8,845 nucleotides of DNA from NCBI GenBank assembly GCA_036377075.1, contig DASUZB010000321.1:1-8845 (forward strand). The letters run 5' to 3'. The notes below the pieces were generated by a model. The model did no database searches. It was not told the origin of the DNA and saw only the letters and a program-made list of their open reading frames with translations. Numbering within the stretch: the first letter of the stretch is position 1; the number at the start of each line of letters is the position of its first letter. The DNA comes from DASUZB01 sp036377075. Lineage in GTDB: Bacteria > Actinomycetota > CALGFH01. Below, piece after piece: positions 5,387 to 8,845 of the stretch. Made by a program: the position numbers and the translations under genes.

Positions 5387-6323
5387 AGCGGCCCGCCGGC
5401 CGGCCCTTGGCCAGCAGCGACAGGAACTCGTAGACCAGGTTCGCCGCCAGCAGGCTGGTGATCTCGCCGTGGTCGAACGGCGGGGCCACCTCCACCACGT
5501 CCATGCCCACCAGGTCGAGTCCGGCCAGGCCGCGGACCAGGGTGAGCAGCTGCCTGCTGGTGAGCCCGCCGACCTCGGGGGTGCCGGTCCCCGGCGCGTA
5601 GGCCGGGTCGGCAACGTCGATGTCCAACGACAGGTAGGCCGGGCCCCGCACCACCTGGTGGACGCGGGCGAGGGTGCCCTCGACGCCCAACTCCCAGAAC
5701 TCCTCGCCGGTGACCATGTGGTAGCCGAGCTCGCGCGAGCGGCGCAGGTCCTCCGGCGCGTCGGTGGGCCCTCGCATGCCGATCTGGATGCTGGCGGCCG
5801 TGTCCACCAGCCCCTCCTTGGCGGCGTGCCAGAACGGCGTGCCGTGCCCGTAGCGCAGGCCGAACTCGTCGCTCCAGGTGTCCGGGTGGGCGTCGAGGTG
5901 GACCAGGGCCAGCGGGCCGTGCTTGCGCCGGTGGGCGCGCAGCAGCGGCAGCGACACCGAGTGGTCGCCGCCGAGCGCGACCACCGCGCCGACCGCGTCG
6001 AGCAGCCGGCCGACCACCGTGGTGATGCGCTCCTGGGTCTCCTCCACGTAGGCGGGGGCGACCGGCACGTCGCCGGCGTCGACGACGTCGAGCAGCTCGA
6101 ACGGCTGCACGTCCATGGCGGAGTTGTACGGCCGCAGCACCTGGGAGGCCGCCCGGATCCCGCGCGGCCCGAAGCGCGCGCCCGACCGGAAGGTGGTGGC
6201 CGAGTCGTACGGCACGCCGACCACGGCCACGTCGGCGCCGGTCGGGTCGGGCCGGTGAGGAAGGCGGGCGAAGGTGGCGATGCCGCCGAACGCGCCCAGC
6301 TCCCAGTCCTGCCCGGCGCTCAT
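5385..6323 (-). CDS. speB: ureohydrolase, agmatinase family
   Basis: A 312-residue Mn-dependent ureohydrolase that would split urea from a guanidino compound, agmatine to putrescine being the usual reaction. All six metal ligands are present: His121 in GGDHSVSLPLL, Asp144/His146/Asp148 in HLDAHPDTW, and Asp234/Asp236 in SLDIDVADPAYAPGTGTPE; Glu279 of DVVEVAPPFD follows. The N-terminal GVPYDSATTFRSGARFGPRGIR (36-57) is typical of agmatinase-like rather than arginase proteins. Guanidinobutyrase or guanidinopropionase activity is also possible, since close relatives differ only in substrate. The ATG at 6321-6323 overlaps the histidine phosphatase stop (ATGA). The frame is open further upstream to 6572, but that part is Arg/Pro/Gly-rich shadow of the neighbouring gene. 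It is the middle gene of a three-gene operon, with the hydrolase 9 bases downstream. Confidence 0.9.
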   Translation of the reverse strand: MSAGQDWELGAFGGIATFARLPHRPDPTGADVAVVGVPYDSATTFRSGARFGPRGIRAASQVLRPYNSAMDVQPFELLDVVDAGDVPVAPAYVEETQERITTVVGRLLDAVGAVVALGGDHSVSLPLLRAHRRKHGPLALVHLDAHPDTWSDEFGLRYGHGTPFWHAAKEGLVDTAASIQIGMRGPTDAPEDLRRSRELGYHMVTGEEFWELGVEGTLARVHQVVRGPAYLSLDIDVADPAYAPGTGTPEVGGLTSRQLLTLVRGLAGLDLVGMDVVEVAPPFDHGEITSLLAANLVYEFLSLLAKGRPAGR

Positions 6324-6838
6324 CGCGCACCCCGGGGGCGCGGCACGGCCCCGGGATCCCCGTCCAGGTCGGGCGCCTCCAGGTCGGAGCGGTCTACGTA
6401 GGTGACCTCGACCGTCCCGCCGTCGCCGAGCCGCACCCGGAACAGCGACCCGGTGCGGAACCGCGGCACGCCCCGCAGCAGGCCGGCGCGCAGCAGGTAG
6501 TGGGGGATCAGGTCGCCGTGGCCGACGGCGACCGCGGCGCGGCCGGGATGGGCCGCGGCCTCGCGCATCCACCCGTCGAGGTCCGGGCCGTCGTAGCCGA
6601 GACGCTGGTCGTGCACGACCTCGATGCCGAGCGCCTCGGCCAGCGGCGTGGCCGTCTCCAGGCAGCGCAGCCAGGGGCTCGCCGCCAGCAGCGCCGGGCG
6701 CTCCGGCGCCAGCGCCAGCGCCAGCCGCTCCGCCTGGGCGCGGCCGCGCTTGACCAGCGGCCGGTCCCGGTCCGCCCCGGCCCAGTCCTCCCGCCTGGCC
6801 GCCTTGGCGTGGCGCACCAGGAACACCGTGCTCGCCAT
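6320..6838 (-). CDS. SixA-like histidine phosphatase
   Basis: A 172-residue single-domain member of the histidine phosphatase superfamily, closest to SixA phosphohistidine phosphatases. It has the signature VRHAKAARREDW with nucleophile His10, GADRDRPLVKRGRAQAERL (21-39), which is characteristic of SixA-type proteins, phosphate-binding Arg58 in ASPWLRCLETATPLAEAL (53-70), and the second catalytic His107 in VGHGDLIP (105-112). It probably removes phosphate from phosphohistidine or a small phosphoester in the cytoplasm; the substrate is not known. The ATG at 6836-6838 places RHAK at the usual distance; an in-frame start at 6880 would overlap the promoter and add a non-family leader. No clear ribosome binding site precedes the ATG, and a promoter ends 6 bases away, so the transcript may be leaderless. 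It is first in an operon with the ureohydrolase (ATGA overlap) and the hydrolase. Confidence 0.88.
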   Translation of the reverse strand: MASTVFLVRHAKAARREDWAGADRDRPLVKRGRAQAERLALALAPERPALLAASPWLRCLETATPLAEALGIEVVHDQRLGYDGPDLDGWMREAAAHPGRAAVAVGHGDLIPHYLLRAGLLRGVPRFRTGSLFRVRLGDGGTVEVTYVDRSDLEAPDLDGDPGAVPRPRGAR

Positions 6839-6844
6839 GCCCCG

Positions 6845-6873
6845 AGTCTGCCCGTCAGCCCAGGAGCAGGCAA
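6845..6873 (-). promoter_or_regulatory. candidate promoter of the phosphatase-ureohydrolase-hydrolase operon
   Basis: On the minus strand TTGCCT (6868-6873, 4 of 6 to TTGACA) and CAGACT (6845-6850, 3 of 6 to TATAAT) are separated by exactly 17 bases. The -10 ends 6 bases before the ATG at 6836-6838, so transcription would begin at or next to the start codon. Confidence 0.45.
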
Positions 6874-6921
6874 GGAGCACACCTTCCGGCCTAGGGGCGT
6901 GAGGCGAGCCATGCCCGCGCG

Positions 6922-6937
6922 CGGCGCGGCCGCGCCG
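6922..6937. repeat. 16-bp perfect palindrome in the divergent intergenic region
   Basis: CGGCGCGGCCGCGCCG is its own reverse complement. It lies in the 145 bases between two divergent genes, 33 bases before the TAGCAT box of the metallophosphatase gene. It may be an operator, or chance in GC-rich DNA. Confidence 0.3.
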
Positions 6938-6969
6938 ATCGTCGCGGGCACGCGAATGGCCGGGTGCCG

Positions 6970-6975
6970 TAGCAT
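6970..6975 (+). promoter_or_regulatory. -10 box (TAGCAT) giving a leaderless transcript
   Basis: TAGCAT fits TAnnnT and ends 8 bases before the GTG at 6984, the distance at which transcription usually starts. No ribosome binding site precedes the GTG, so a leaderless mRNA is likely. There is no clear -35. Confidence 0.5.
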
Positions 6976-6983
6976 CGCCGACC

Positions 6984-8663
<1,680 letters not shown>

Positions 8664-8666
<3 letters not shown>

Positions 8667-8703
8667 CGGCTGCGCCTCGGGGCGGCGCGGCGCGACGCCG
8701 CTA
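8664..8703. terminator. inverted repeat joining the two convergent stop codons
   Basis: TAGCGGC (8664-8670) and GCCGCTA (8697-8703) pair exactly, and GCGCC/GGCGC (8672-8676 with 8689-8693) extends the stem after a small bulge. The ends of the repeat are the TAG stops of the + gene and of the - gene. It may serve as a second hairpin for transcription reading leftwards. Confidence 0.35.
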
Positions 8704-8845
8704 GCGTGCCCTGGCGTCCCCGTCGCGCTCGCTCGGGGTGTCCGCGTCCCCGCCCTCGGCGAGGTCCTCGGCCCGCAGGGGGCGGAGGAACGCCCAGGCG
8801 AGGAACGCCAGGCCGACGGCCAGCATCGCCAGCCCCGCCCAGAGG
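8701..8845 (-). CDS. C-terminal end of a membrane-anchored protein, partial
   Basis: The minus strand is open from the right edge to a TAG at 8701-8703 and encodes 47 residues. They begin with a hydrophobic stretch, LWAGLAMLAVGLAFLAWAFL, that looks like one transmembrane helix, followed by the arginines RPLR and an acidic, polar tail (AEDLAEGGDADTPSERDGDARAR) likely to be cytoplasmic. By the positive-inside rule the C-terminus would face the cytoplasm. No family can be recognised from this fragment. It converges on the metallophosphatase gene with a 34-base gap full of inverted repeats. I prefer this frame because it is the only one here with a clear helix-plus-tail composition and a stop in the hairpin zone. 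Confidence 0.6.
   Translation of the reverse strand, partial: LWAGLAMLAVGLAFLAWAFLRPLRAEDLAEGGDADTPSERDGDARAR

Noticed and set aside
4440..6401. A 653-codon open frame on +
   Set aside because: It lies opposite three well-recognised minus-strand genes; the translation is low-complexity (Gly, Ala, Arg, His, Val rich) with no family motif, typical of antisense frames in GC-rich DNA.
6324..6572. N-terminal extension of the ureohydrolase
   Set aside because: Arg/Pro/Gly-rich and antiparallel in sense to nothing known; the family length and the ATGA junction support 6323.
6839..6880. Upstream start for the SixA-like gene
   Set aside because: It would place the candidate promoter inside the gene and add 14 residues before the usual N-terminal strand with RHA.

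Overview
The window is a compact, very GC-rich stretch (roughly three quarters G+C) with heavy use of GTG starts, short or absent leaders and TAnnnT-type -10 boxes. Together with the protein families present this points to an actinobacterium, probably an environmental one; the species cannot be told from the sequence. There is no RNA gene, insertion sequence, integrase or CRISPR array, and no gene-free stretch longer than about 150 bases.

Layout, left to right. (1) The 3' part of a c-di-GMP signalling protein (GGDEF-EAL) on +, entering from the left edge; both of its domains lack a central segment. (2) An M20-family metallopeptidase on +, with its own -10 box and ribosome binding site. (3) Convergent with it, only 4 bases away, a minus-strand block: a FAD-dependent amine/amino-acid oxidoreductase, preceded by a HicA/HicB toxin-antitoxin pair. 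The hicA gene (4198-4404) is not a normal open frame because its expected ATG is ACG. An inverted repeat and an AT-richer promoter region lie directly upstream of it. (4) A second minus-strand operon: a SixA-like histidine phosphatase, a ureohydrolase (agmatinase family) and an alpha/beta hydrolase, joined by an ATGA overlap and a 9-base gap. (5) Divergent from that operon, a PhoD-like metallophosphatase on +, probably leaderless, ending in a strong hairpin. (6) The C-terminal end of a small membrane-anchored protein on -, running off the right edge.

How the genes may work together. The ureohydrolase and the PuuB-like oxidoreductase could both belong to polyamine/guanidino-compound breakdown, but they lie in separate transcription units and no substrate can be read from the sequence. 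HicB, with a C-terminal helix-turn-helix, probably represses its own promoter and with it the downstream oxidoreductase, which starts 17 bases after hicB. The main points for a second look are the start-less hicA with its inverted repeat, the two matched in-frame losses in the GGDEF-EAL gene, and the hairpin structures at the convergent gene ends. I saw no convincing new multi-gene system.
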